A stretch of DNA of 64,000 bases, from NCBI RefSeq assembly GCF_004348595.1, contig NZ_SMKD01000014.1, positions 1 to 64,000 on the forward strand. Direction: 5' to 3'. Both the position numbers and the translations under genes were made by a program. The stretch's first letter is position 1; each line of letters starts with the position of its first letter. Below are positions 26,459 to 34,644 of this stretch, in pieces. Under the pieces are notes generated by a model, which saw nothing but the letters and a program-made list of their open reading frames with translations, was not told the origin of the DNA and ran no database searches. The stretch comes from Micromonospora sp. KC723 (GTDB lineage: Bacteria; Actinomycetota; Actinomycetes; Mycobacteriales; Micromonosporaceae).

Positions 26459-27297
26459 CCGGTGGTGGGGAGGAGGATGTCGTGCAGACACCCAGGGACG
26501 GCAGGCTGAAGGTGATCAGGGGTGCGAAGCTCGCGGTGCCCGGCAGGCCGGCCCGCCGGCGGCTCGTCAGCCGGCCGGTGAACCGGGCGACGGCCATCGA
26601 GGACGTGCTGCGGCGCCTCGACCGGGAACCGGTCGAGGCGCCCATCGAGGTCGAGGACCGGGAACCGGTTGAGGATCTGCCGTGTGATGGCGGCCGTGTC
26701 GAGGACCGGGAACCGGTCGATGGCCTGCCGCGTGACGGCCGCCGTCCCGGTGTCGTCAAGCCTGCCGCCGATCCGGACACCGCCACCGGCGACGGGCGTC
26801 GAGCCGGGTCGCCGGCCGGCCGGGCGCTGGTGGGCATGCTGGCGGTCGCGCTCGCCGCCACCCTGGCCGCCGCTGTCGTGTACGGCCACCGCTGGTACGC
26901 CGACCGGGCGGTGGAGGAGGCGCGCCAGGGGGCGCTCGCCGCGGCCAAGCAGGTCGCCGTCAACTTCGTCTCGGTCAGCGCGGCGAGCGTCGACCGGGAC
27001 CTGCAACGGATCTCCGCCGGGGCGACGGGCGACTTCAAGGAGGAGTTCGCCCGGGGCCAGTCGCAGGTCCGGGCGGCCGTGGTGGAGAACAAGGTGGAGT
27101 CACAGGGGTCGGTACTGCGGGCGGGAATGGTCTCCGGAGACCGCCGCCGGGCTGTGGTCCTGGTCGCCGTGGACGCGACGGTGAGAAACGTCAAGGCCCC
27201 GGAGGGGCGGCCGTCGCACTACCGGATCCAGATGGACCTGGTCCATGAACCGGAGTCGGGTCAGTGGCTGGTGTCCCGCCTGCAGTTCGTCGGTTGA
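26455..27297 (+). CDS. Mce-associated membrane protein with N-terminal repeats
   Basis: A 280-residue protein of the Mce-associated (Mas/Mam) type: a long cytoplasmic N-terminus, one membrane helix at about 122-143 (ALVGMLAVALAATLAAAVVY), and a C-terminal NTF2-like domain (EEARQGALAAAKQVAVNFVS, LQRISAGATGDFKEEFA). The N-terminus has near-perfect repeats built on VEDREPV(E/D)xLPxDG. The GTG at 26455 overlaps the mceF stop; another GTG at 26482 with AGGAGG 5 bases upstream may be the main start. These proteins stabilise Mce complexes. Confidence 0.82.
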   Translation: MTGGGEEDVVQTPRDGRLKVIRGAKLAVPGRPARRRLVSRPVNRATAIEDVLRRLDREPVEAPIEVEDREPVEDLPCDGGRVEDREPVDGLPRDGRRPGVVKPAADPDTATGDGRRAGSPAGRALVGMLAVALAATLAAAVVYGHRWYADRAVEEARQGALAAAKQVAVNFVSVSAASVDRDLQRISAGATGDFKEEFARGQSQVRAAVVENKVESQGSVLRAGMVSGDRRRAVVLVAVDATVRNVKAPEGRPSHYRIQMDLVHEPESGQWLVSRLQFVG

Positions 27298-27323
27298 CGC
27301 CCACCTTCGATCAAGGAGAATCG

Positions 27324-27836
27324 ATGCGTACTCTCGACCCGGCCCGCTGGCGGCCCGACCTCCGCCGCGTCCGGCCGATCCCGGCGTTGGTCACGGCGAT
27401 CCTGCTGGCGGCGGCCGTCGCCGGCCTGGGCTGGCACGGCGACCGCGGCGCCGAGCGGCGGGACGCCGCCGTCCGGCAGGTGCTGGCTACCGCCCCCGCC
27501 GCCGCCAAGGCGATCTTCTCCTACGACCACCGCACCTTCGACGACAGCGTCGCGAACGGCCGCAGCTTCGTCACCGGGCCCTTCGCCCGGGAGTACGCCC
27601 AGACCACGGCGACGCTCAAGCAGACCGCCGTCAAGCAGCAGGCGGTGGTGCTGGCGGAGGTCTCCGCGACGGGGGTGGTGAGCGCCACGGCGGACCGGGT
27701 GGAGCTGCTGGTCTACATGAACCAGTACCGGCGCAACGTCAACACCGCCGGCGAGAAGGTGGACCAGAACCGGGTGCTGCTCACGCTGGTGCCCGACGGG
27801 GGCGCCTGGAAGGTCAGTGCGGCGTCCGCCATCTGA
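27324..27836 (+). CDS. Mce-associated membrane protein, second
   Basis: A 170-residue single-pass protein: a short basic N-terminus (ARWRPDLRRVRPIP), a helix at about 21-40 (ALVTAILLAAAVAGLGW), then an extracytoplasmic NTF2-like domain (AKAIFSYDHRTFDDSVANGR, LVYMNQYRRNVNTAGEKVDQ). AAGGAGA precedes the ATG by 5 bases. It ends the mce operon. The stretch from 27837 to about 28055 carries no recognisable gene. Confidence 0.85.
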   Translation: MRTLDPARWRPDLRRVRPIPALVTAILLAAAVAGLGWHGDRGAERRDAAVRQVLATAPAAAKAIFSYDHRTFDDSVANGRSFVTGPFAREYAQTTATLKQTAVKQQAVVLAEVSATGVVSATADRVELLVYMNQYRRNVNTAGEKVDQNRVLLTLVPDGGAWKVSAASAI

Positions 27837-28055
27837 GGGCCCGTCGGCGGCGGGGTGGTGGTCGCCGGCCTGCCGGCCGAGTCAGGGCGTCTCCGGCTGT
27901 TTCCTGGTCACGCCGGAGCCGCCCTGACCGGGGTGGGTCGACACGTGGTCGGTCCGCGGTTACGGGGTGACCACCCGGCCGCCGAGGGTCACCACGAGGC
28001 GACCGTCGAAGGCGAAGGACCAGCCCAGAGGGCATGGACGAGAAGGGCTGCCCGG

Positions 28056-28841
28056 GTGCGGGTGCGGCTGGAGGAGTTCGCGGGGTTGCCGCGGTCGGAT
28101 CAGCGGGTGACTGGTCCGCGGTATCTGCGCGGGTTGATGCTGGATGGCCGGCGTAAGTCGATGCAGCCGATGGCGCAGCGTCTCGGGGTGGATCACCAGC
28201 AGTTGCAGCGGTTCCTGACTTCGTCGACCTGAAATGTGGCCGGTGTGCGGCGACGGGTGGCGGTAGCTGCTGTTGGGGCAGTGGGTCCGCAGGTGTGGGT
28301 GGTCGACGACACCGGGTTCCCCAAGGACGGCAAGGCCTCGGCGTGTGTGGCCCGGCAGTACTCCGGCACCCTCGGCAAGGTCGCCAACTGCCAGATCGGC
28401 GTCAGTGTCCACGCCGCGACTGACACAGCGTCAGCGGTGCTGAACTGGCGGCTGTTCGTGCCCGAGTCCTGGGACGAGACGTGCGTCCCGGACGCCGACG
28501 GCAAGATCGCCAACCCGCACTCCCGCAGGCTGCGACAACAGCCCGTCACCCGCGACCAGGCCGGAGCGAAGAAGCCCCACACACGCCCACGGCTGCACCC
28601 GCCGAGCAGATCGACCAGATTCGACGACGACGGGCGGCATCAGGGGGCAGGTGACAAGCCGTCAACACTGGCTGCTCGCCGGCGCAGCATCACCACCAAA
28701 GAGATCGCCTACCACATCTGCTACGGACCCCGCCGCACCCGTCTGGTCGACCTGGTCCGCAGCGCCAGCACCCGGTGGGCGATCGAGGAATGCTTCCAAC
28801 AAGCCAGGAACGAAGCCGGCCTCGTAGATGCCGCAGCTTGA
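28056..28841 (+). mobile_element. IS701-family transposase, decayed
   Basis: The reading starts RVRLEEFAGLPRSDQRVTG and GLMLDGRRKSMQPMAQRLGV, the IS701 N-terminus, then hits an in-frame TGA at 28230-28232 where Trp is expected (a TGG to TGA change). It continues in the same frame as PQVWVVDDTGFPKDGKASAC, holding the first DDE aspartate. Past about residue 150 the sequence is scrambled by a deletion and recovers at ITTKEIAYHICYGPRRTRL and WAIEECFQQARNEAGL, then ends early. Inverted repeats were not located. It cannot encode an active transposase. Confidence 0.8.
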
Positions 28842-29031
28842 GAGCTCCCATGACGTGCGACGGCAACGACGCCTGCTGGCCGGGTTCGGGGTGAGACGTA
28901 TGCAGACTAACGGGCGTCGATGGCCGAGCCGTTACACACCCATATCGGATCGCCGACAGTGGCCCCGAGACTCGCCCCGTAGTTTGCCCAGGCGGGGGCC
29001 GCATCAGGCGGCCAACACACCGGGAGGCACC

Positions 29032-29439
29032 ATGCGCAGAGCCAGCACGTGGAAACCAGCCACCGCCGCCGCCGCGATGCTCCTCGCCACCGCAGGCACC
29101 GTCGCCGCGACAGCGTCGCCAGCCGCAGCTGCCACCACGATCAGCGGCCGGATCACCTGCGGCGCGAACTCGCAGGGCAGGGTGGTCGGCATGTGGGTGT
29201 CCACCAACGCGGGCGGTAACGGCTGGGCGTCGTGGACGGCGACCTCCGACCCGATGATCGCCAACTATTCGAAGGCGATCCCGTCAGGCGCGACCAGCGT
29301 GAGTGTGGCGGTCGGCTGTGGTGGCAGCCCGGCGAGTTGGGCGCGCACCTACTACGGGTCGACGAGGGTGCCGTCGGGCGGCGGTGCCGCATACAAGGAT
29401 TGGATTTGCTACACGTACGGCACGGACGTCTGCATCTGA
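29032..29439 (+). CDS. Small secreted protein, unknown function
   Basis: A 135-residue exported protein. The signal peptide covers about 1-34 (AAAAMLLATAGTVAATASPA, cleavage near AAA-TTIS). The mature part of about 100 residues has four cysteines, two in the pattern ITCG...VGCGG and two near the end (WICYTYGTDVCI), suggesting two disulphides. It is Gly/Ser/Trp-rich with beta-strand character. GGGAGG precedes the ATG. It stands alone between IS remnants. No family is recognised. Confidence 0.65.
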   Translation: MRRASTWKPATAAAAMLLATAGTVAATASPAAAATTISGRITCGANSQGRVVGMWVSTNAGGNGWASWTATSDPMIANYSKAIPSGATSVSVAVGCGGSPASWARTYYGSTRVPSGGGAAYKDWICYTYGTDVCI

Positions 29440-29789
29440 CCTACCTGAATAGCAGGGCCCCGGCCCGCCCGTGTTAGGGGTCGGGGCCTCGCCACGTCCC
29501 GAACTGCCCGAGGAACGCCCGCAACCGCCCGATGGACCGGTCGGGGTGGGGTGCTGTGTGGTCGGCGTCGGTCACGGGGTGCTCCCGTCAGTGACTGGCT
29601 CGTGCGCGTCGCGCCGGGCACAGCGAACGTCGAACCCGGAGTGGGGCGAACTATCACTCCGTTGGCCCAGGCCCGCGCTTCGTTGTCGGCTTCGGCCAGA
29701 GAGCCGTCGGAGCGCGAGAGCGCCTGCGTCAGGCGCCAGCCATCGGGGTAGCGGCGCACGAAGTACAGGTTGGCTGAGATCGCGTTCAT
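29409..29789 (-). CDS. Hypothetical protein or fragment
   Basis: A 126-codon minus-strand frame. Only its first 50 residues (NLYFVRRYPDGWRLTQALSR, then AEADNEARAWANGVIVRP) look like real protein; the rest is Arg/Pro-rich and probably out of frame. It overlaps the end of the secreted-protein gene on the other strand and follows the IS481 remnant directly. It is likely a scrap of a small actinobacterial gene of unknown function. Confidence 0.25.
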   Translation of the reverse strand: MNAISANLYFVRRYPDGWRLTQALSRSDGSLAEADNEARAWANGVIVRPTPGSTFAVPGATRTSQSLTGAPRDRRRPHSTPPRPVHRAVAGVPRAVRDVARPRPLTRAGRGPAIQVGQMQTSVPYV

Positions 29790-29952
29790 GGGAGTCCGAC
29801 TTCATTGTGGCGTCGCCAGCGATTGACCCACTTGCTGGCGCAGGCCCGCGAGATCCCCATCTCGGCGGCGACATGAGCGATTGGGCGGTTCGGCAGCGCT
29901 CGATGAGTCGCCGCCGTCCCTCGACACAAAACGGAGCGTTCGCGTGGCTCAT
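29786..29952 (-). mobile_element. IS481-family transposase N-terminal remnant
   Basis: On the minus strand MSHANAPFCVEGRRRLIERC starts in one frame and continues after a one-base slip as RPIAHVAAEMGISRACASKW, the helix-turn-helix that opens IS481 transposases. Everything after about residue 55 is missing. Its ATG overlaps the stop of the MFS transporter (ATGA), so the insertion point is exactly at the end of that gene. Confidence 0.65.
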
Positions 29953-31130
29953 CGAATCGCCTGACCGACGCGGGGTGCGATGAATCGCCGGAGCGGCAGG
30001 GCGATGAGCAGTGCGACCGTGACCAGGAGGCCGCTGACCCACACCGGGCCAAGGTCGCCGGCATCGGCCCCGAGGGCCGCTGCTGCAACGACGGGGCCGC
30101 CAGCGGCACCGATGTTGAGCGCCGCGGTCGCATACGACCCTCCCATGGTGGGGGCGCCTGCTGCCTCGTAGAGCACCCTGGCGATCAGGGTGCCGCCCAA
30201 CGCGAAGGAAAGCGTGCCCTGCACGAATACGAGGAGCAGAAGCGCCACCGGCTGGGCAGCGAGGGTCGCCAACGCGACCCAGCCGAGCAACAACAACGGG
30301 CCACCGACTGCGATCACGATGCCGGGACGCTGATCGGAGAGCCGTCCCGCGAGGGTGACGCCGAGGAAGGACCCAATACCAAAGAGCACCAGCACGACCG
30401 AGACCCACAGCTCGCCCAGGCCGGCGGTGTCAGTCACGATCGGTGCTAGGAAGGTGAATGTGGCGAAGGTGGCAGCGTTGACGAGGGCACCGAGCAGCAT
30501 GACCAGGACCAGCCTGGGCATCGTGAGCTGGGCAATCTCGTGGCGAAGAGACGAGCCAACCGGAGTGTCCCGAGGGGTCTTTCCGGCACGGGCCGGGATG
30601 CCCTTCATGACGCCGAAGGCAGCGGGAAGACAGAGCAGTGCGATCGCCCAGAAGGTTGCCCGCCAGCTGAGCACCGTGCCGAGGACTGCGCCGCCGGGAA
30701 CTCCAGCGATGGTGGCCACCGTCGTACCCGAGAGCAGCACCGCCAGCGCGCGCCCTTTCTGGTCAGATGCGACGAGCGTGGCCGCCGTGCTCAGTGCCAC
30801 AGCAAGGAAGCCCGCGTTGGCCAGGGCGGCGATCACCCGGGTAATAAGCAGAACCGCGAAACTCATCGTGAGAGCGCCTACGACGTGGGCTACGGCGAAA
30901 ACCAGCACGAAGCACAGCAGGCTGGCCCGGACAGGCCACCAGCGCGCAAGCGCCGCCATCAGCGGCGCGCCGAAGATCATCCCGACAGCGAACGCCGAGG
31001 TCAGAAGCCCGGCGGCCCCGACCGACACGTCGAGGCTAGTGGCGATGTCCGGCACCAAGCCGGCAAGCATGAACTCCGAAGTGCCCATGGCGAAGACCGC
31101 CACGGCAAGCAGGTACAGCGGCAGAGGCAT
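29949..31130 (-). CDS. MFS exporter, Cmx/Cml-type chloramphenicol efflux
   Basis: A 393-residue, 12-helix major facilitator of the DHA1 group. It closely follows the pattern of actinobacterial chloramphenicol exporters (Cml of Streptomyces, Cmx/CmrA): FAMGTSEFMLAGLVPDIA in helix 1, AGLLTSAFAVGMIFGAPLMA, FLAVALSTAATLV, and the antiporter motif C region GVPGGAVLGTVLSWRATFW. It would expel chloramphenicol-like drugs with proton exchange. The ATG at 31130 has GGAG 6 bases upstream; a TTG one codon earlier is less likely. It sits between IS remnants, so acquired resistance is plausible. Drug specificity is inferred. Confidence 0.82.
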   Translation of the reverse strand: MPLPLYLLAVAVFAMGTSEFMLAGLVPDIATSLDVSVGAAGLLTSAFAVGMIFGAPLMAALARWWPVRASLLCFVLVFAVAHVVGALTMSFAVLLITRVIAALANAGFLAVALSTAATLVASDQKGRALAVLLSGTTVATIAGVPGGAVLGTVLSWRATFWAIALLCLPAAFGVMKGIPARAGKTPRDTPVGSSLRHEIAQLTMPRLVLVMLLGALVNAATFATFTFLAPIVTDTAGLGELWVSVVLVLFGIGSFLGVTLAGRLSDQRPGIVIAVGGPLLLLGWVALATLAAQPVALLLLVFVQGTLSFALGGTLIARVLYEAAGAPTMGGSYATAALNIGAAGGPVVAAAALGADAGDLGPVWVSGLLVTVALLIALPLRRFIAPRVGQAIR

Positions 31131-31812
31131 CAAGAACTCCGAGGTGAGAGAGAACGAGGAGACGTCTCGTCACCGCGGCCAGCGCCCAAGGATGCGCGCA
31201 ATGCCCATGCAGCGAAGGCTGCTGGGAAGCGGGCTATGAACTCAGTGGTTCAGGGGGCTGACGGCGTGACCGAAAGCCCCCACCTTGGATGCCTCAGGGC
31301 TCGACATGGCGCAAACACTACTCAAACCCGCCGGTCACCACGCAACCGGGTTCCGCCTGGGCGCGTGTCGTCAACCTTGTGCCCCACAACAGCTAACGAG
31401 TCCCTCCTCCCATGCCTTGCTCATTGGTCGGATGCTCCGAACAAGTGAGTGAGGCACGAGTACGACGACGACACGCACGTATCCCTGGTGATACGCAACG
31501 CCGTGCGGGCGGTCTACTTCTTCGGCGTGAAGCCGTAGACCCTCGGTTGATTGTTTTCCGAGAAGCGCCTGGTCAACCCCCGGACTGACACCGACGCTGC
31601 GCGGCGGCGGCTGGATCTGCCCCATTCGTGGGCCCGGATCCACCTCGCTGGGGGCGGGTCTGTGCTGATCTGTCCGTACTGTGGCCGGGTTGCCGGCCAG
31701 GTTCGCCTGGGCGCGGCGTGAGCTGCTTGAGCCGTCGGCTCGGGCGGGCGGCGGGCCGCGTCGGACGGGTGCCCGACGCGGCCCGGAGATTGGTGCCGGC
31801 CGACTCTGGGCG
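31131..31812. other. Non-coding stretch upstream of the MFS gene
   Basis: About 680 bases with no convincing gene. The exact palindrome GAGACGTCTC lies at about 31158-31167, 30 bases ahead of the MFS start, and could be an operator. A short plus-strand tail (HEYDDDTHVSLVIRN to VYFFGVKP and a stop near 31538) looks like the end of a lost gene. Confidence 0.35.
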
Positions 31813-32289
31813 TCAGCACGCCAGGGTGGAGATCGGTACGCCCGTCAGGCCGTCACCCCGGACGAAGCCGGTGACGCCGGTGCTGTTGTTCCTGACGTAG
31901 TACCAGCCCCACCCGTCGTCACCCACCGCGCCGCACCGCAGGGTCGCGCTTTGGCCCGCGTAGCCTAGGCCCAGCACGGTGCAGGTCGTCGACGGGCCGC
32001 TGCGCAGGCGGATGCCGGCGCCCGAGAAGCCGACGTTGTACGGCTCGTAGGCGCCGGGCAGCCAGCCGCAGCGCGGTGCCATCGCGGGGCCGGTGTCGGC
32101 TCGGTCGCCAGCGGAGATCCGTGGTGCCGGGGCGGTACCATCCGTGTTGCCGCCCGGGCCTGGGGCGGTCGCGATCTGCGGGGCGGACTGCGCGGTCGCC
32201 GGGCTGGCGGCCAGGACCGGCCCGGCCAGCAGCGGTAGGCTGAGGGCCACGGTGAACGCCGCCCGGCGTGCGACTGCGGTGAGTTTCAT
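31813..32289 (-). CDS. Secreted SH3b-domain protein
   Basis: A 158-residue exported protein. The signal peptide covers about 1-33 (AAFTVALSLPLLAGPVLA). A disordered Pro/Gly/Thr linker follows to about residue 85, then a bacterial SH3 domain at 85-158 (GIRLRSGPSTTCTVLGLGYA, DDGWGWYYVRNNSTGVTGFV) with cysteines at both ends. Bacterial SH3 domains bind cell-wall peptides or mediate secreted-protein interactions. AAGGAG lies 6 bases before the ATG. It is not obviously in an operon. Confidence 0.8.
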   Translation of the reverse strand: MKLTAVARRAAFTVALSLPLLAGPVLAASPATAQSAPQIATAPGPGGNTDGTAPAPRISAGDRADTGPAMAPRCGWLPGAYEPYNVGFSGAGIRLRSGPSTTCTVLGLGYAGQSATLRCGAVGDDGWGWYYVRNNSTGVTGFVRGDGLTGVPISTLAC

Positions 32290-32419
32290 CTGCTACTCCT
32301 TGTCTCGTGGTCGTCCCCGCCCATGTGGCACTGCCCGTAGCAGCGGGAACGGCGGCGAAATATCGAACTACTTGATCCTATGGGCGCGCCCGGTCCAGTC
32401 GGTTGTCGTGGCGTGCTGT

Positions 32420-32662
32420 TCACCGAGGGTTGGTCTGCTGGCTGGGAACCCAGATGTACAGCCACGGCGGACCAGCACCGGCGACCGGTTCCAGCTCGTA
32501 CGCGCCGTCAACGTCGGCGTCCAGCAGTTCACCGCCGTACTCGACCCATAACCAAGACTGGTTGATCACCGGGGGTGGTACACCCTCGTCGTCGAGGGGC
32601 ACCAGTAGGTTCCGGCCGTCGACCGGGCCGCCGACGGCAGGCACGTCGACCCGCTCCCACAC
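32420..32662 (-). CDS. Small hypothetical protein of an integrative element
   Basis: An 80-codon minus-strand frame (ERVDVPAVGGPVDGRNLLVP, ELEPVAGAGPPWLYIWVPSQ) with natural composition and an in-frame stop just upstream of its GTG. Acidic and aromatic, it resembles the short orphan proteins carried by actinobacterial phages and integrative elements. It lies directly downstream of the DUF4913 remnant. No function can be assigned. Confidence 0.4.
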   Translation of the reverse strand: MWERVDVPAVGGPVDGRNLLVPLDDEGVPPPVINQSWLWVEYGGELLDADVDGAYELEPVAGAGPPWLYIWVPSQQTNPR

Positions 32663-32757
32663 GCTCTGATCATCAGCCGGGCGTCGCCGGGATCACGGGT
32701 GTTTCATGAACAGCGATCAGATGCGTGGCCCCGACCTGGACGCGTGATGACACGGAA

Positions 32758-33040
32758 TCAGAGCGCGTCGACGTCGGGGAGCTGGGCGAGGACTTCTGCC
32801 GGTGCCGGCTCGACAGGCAGGGATTTGGGTTCTGTCTGCTTGTCTGGGCTGCACCGGCTGAAGGGCCCGTACTCGCGGCGAGCGCGGCGAGGTGGGGGTC
32901 GAGGTGGTCGCGCCACCAGATGCTCATGCCGGTCTGCGGGTCGGACACCCGCAGTGTTTCCCAGGGCCCGCCATAGTGCGTACAGGCGGGAGATCGCCTC
33001 AGGGGCCCACCAGCGTGGGCACCCCCGGAGGTAGGTCCGG
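32758..33040 (-). pseudogene. DUF4913 protein, frameshifted
   Basis: Three minus-strand frames in succession give the parts of one DUF4913 protein: CPRWWAPEAISRLYALWRAL, then after a slip RVSDPQTGMSIWWRDHLDPH with LAALAA, then after a second slip EYGPFSRCSPDKQTEP and the C-terminal tail to a stop at 32758. WWRDH-DPH is the most conserved block of the family. DUF4913 genes occur in actinomycete integrative and conjugative elements. Two frame breaks make it a pseudogene. Confidence 0.65.
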
Positions 33041-33052
33041 TGGCGAGGCGCC

Positions 33053-33165
33053 GACCCCGCCCAGGTCCAAGCCCTGTTTGGCCATGCCTCTCTCGACACG
33101 ACCGCCCGCTACTTCCGCGCCGGCCCGCCGAACAGGCCGCCGTCGTTGCGCGGATCTTTGATTAG
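33053..33165 (+). pseudogene. Tyrosine recombinase (integrase) C-terminal remnant
   Basis: The plus-strand reading DPAQVQALFGHASLDTTARY with the following FRAG is the end of the catalytic domain of a phage-type integrase: the GHASLDTTARYF motif contains the last histidine and the nucleophilic tyrosine. One missing base then shifts the frame to AEQAAVVARIFD and a stop at 33163-33165. Everything upstream is gone. This is the excision/integration enzyme of a dead integrative element. Confidence 0.7.
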
Positions 33166-33509
33166 CGGACGGTGACCCGAGGACCGATAGGTAGACGTAG
33201 CTGCCAGGCGGAGCGTCGGCCCATGAGATGCGACCAGTCGTTCGGTGGTTGGACTCCCAGAACATTCGTTGGATCAGGGGAGCGGCCCGATGAGCTGCAC
33301 GAACGCAGGTTGGAACAGCTGTATCTCTCCTGACCCTCCAGCTCGCCCAGATCGCTGTGCCTCGCCGCCTCGGTGATGGGACTTTCGGCGTGAACTCGAA
33401 GTGGGCTAAGTGGCGATACATGGGTGAGAGCCGGCAGGTATCGAAGGACTGACATGGGACGAGCGGGTGCAGCCTGCTGAACTCCACCCGGCCGTGCACG
33501 CCAACCCCG
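33166..33509. other. No gene recognised
   Basis: About 340 bases between the integrase tail and the CU044_5270-type fragment. Neither strand gives a convincing protein, and no repeat or hairpin was noticed. Confidence 0.4.
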
Positions 33510-33905
33510 GCCTATCTGAAAAATCTGCCGACCGACGCCACCAGCATGCTCAACTATCTGCGGCGGATGAATGGCCGCACCACGGCGAGCGACGAAGAGA
33601 CCTTCGCCAACGTGGGAGAGCTGATCCGCGGATACCCGCCCGCACAGTCACGGGCCGCCCTGTACGAGGCGGCGACGAAGATCCCCGGAGTAGTGGCCTC
33701 TCGGTCCATGACGGACGCTGCAGGCCGCTCCGGCACCGCAGTGTCCCTCGTGGGAAACACCGACCGGTACGACCTCATCTTCGAGCCACAGACGTACCGG
33801 TTTCTCGGCTGGCAGGTCGTACCAAAGGACGAGAGTCGTGGGCCAGTCCGCTCACAGGTGATCTTGAGCGTTACCATCGTCGACCGTGCCGGCCAGGTCT
33901 CGTAG
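33510..33905 (+). pseudogene. CU044_5270-type protein, C-terminal fragment
   Basis: The reading PAYLKNLPTDATSMLNYLRR and onward (LIRGYPPAQSRAALYEAATK, IPGVVASRSMTDAAGRSGTA, YDLIFEPQTYRFLGWQVV) matches the C-terminal half of the CU044_5270 family, membrane proteins encoded beside ECF sigma factors in actinomycetes. The membrane helix and N-terminal half are absent and there is no sigma gene next to it. A GC-rich hairpin follows at 33929. Homology extends upstream of the first ATG at 33546, so this is a truncated gene. Confidence 0.6.
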
Positions 33906-33928
33906 CACCCAGAACAGACGTCGACAAC

Positions 33929-33973
33929 GAGCAGGGGGGCGGCCGCCGAGGCGATGGCCGCCCCCCCCTGCTC
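33929..33973 (+). terminator. GC-rich hairpin terminator
   Basis: GAGCAGGGGGGCGGCC at 33929-33944 pairs with GGCCG followed by eight C and TGCTC at 33956-33973, with an 11-base loop and two unpaired C residues. It lies 24 bases after the CU044_5270-type fragment. Confidence 0.65.
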
Positions 33974-34059
33974 ACGGTCAGACGATCACCGGAGGTACTG
34001 GACGGGCTGCTGCCGCCCCCGATCGACGAGCCGTTCTGGTTGAAGGTGTCGACAAGGGT

Positions 34060-34553
34060 GTAGCCGATCCGTCGCCACGCCGTCACGAGGTCTGCGGTCG
34101 TGACTGGTCGGGTCAGCCACCGGTAGTAGGGCTGACGAGCGATGTTCCACACCCGGCACGTCACCGCCACGGGGATCCCGTCAGCGGCCAGCTCGCTCAC
34201 GAGCGGGTAGAGCCTCTTCCCGGCAGATGCGCCTGCGACAAGTAGGCAGCCGCCCGGCGCAGGACCTCGTTCTCCTGCTCCAACAACCTGATGCGCTTAC
34301 GCGCCTCGCGTAGCTCGGCCGACTCGCTGCTGGCCGTCTCGGGCGTGGCACCGGCGTCGACGTCGGCCTGGCGCAGCCACTTGAACAATGTCATCGGGTG
34401 TACCTCGAAGTCCTTCGCGATCTGCTCGATGGTCACTCCCGCCTCGCGGTCACGAGCGACACGCACCACGTCATCACGAAACTCACGGGGTAGGGCTTGG
34501 GCACGGCGACATCCTTCCAGCCCGCCCACAGGGCAAGCCGTCGCAGATGTCAC
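34060..34553 (-). mobile_element. IS3-family element remnant (orfA and start of orfB)
   Basis: On the minus strand, 34553-34197 encodes most of an IS3 OrfA: helix-turn-helix (REAGVTIEQIAKDFEVHPMT, FKWLRQADVDAG) and leucine-zipper end (RKRIRLLEQENEVLRRAAAY). OrfB begins at 34200 (ELAADGIPVAVTCRVWNIAR, QPYYRWLTRPVTTADLV) and is cut off after about 45 residues, before any catalytic DDE residue. The OrfA start is also disturbed: the natural start reads in a neighbouring frame. Programmed frameshifting cannot rescue it, since most of orfB is missing. Confidence 0.8.
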
Positions 34554-34598
34554 CTATCGGTGCGGCAGGCCCGAGATGCTAACCATCGGATGGCAACC

Positions 34599-34633
34599 TT
34601 GAGCGGCACATGCTAGCTTCTATTGGCATGTGC
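34599..34633 (+). promoter_or_regulatory. Promoter and inverted-repeat operator of the ArsR gene
   Basis: TTGAGC (34599-34604) and TATTGG (34621-34626) form a plausible -35/-10 pair with a 16-base spacer. An exact inverted repeat, GCACATGC (34606-34613) and GCATGTGC (34626-34633), overlaps it, with 12 bases between the arms. An ArsR dimer bound there would block RNA polymerase. The repeat is seen; autoregulation is inferred. Confidence 0.5.
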
Positions 34634-34644
34634 AGGGTTCGGTT

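Noticed and set aside
21682-26491. Very long minus-strand open frames (743 and 900 codons) opposite the mce genes
   Set aside because: They mirror the codon bias of the overlapping Mce genes, have Arg/Gly/Ala-rich unstructured translations, and match no family; the plus-strand genes are clear.
31568-31740. Plus-strand reading with CPYCGRVAG as a zinc-ribbon protein
   Set aside because: Only one CxxC is present, there is no start or ribosome site, and the frame soon ends.
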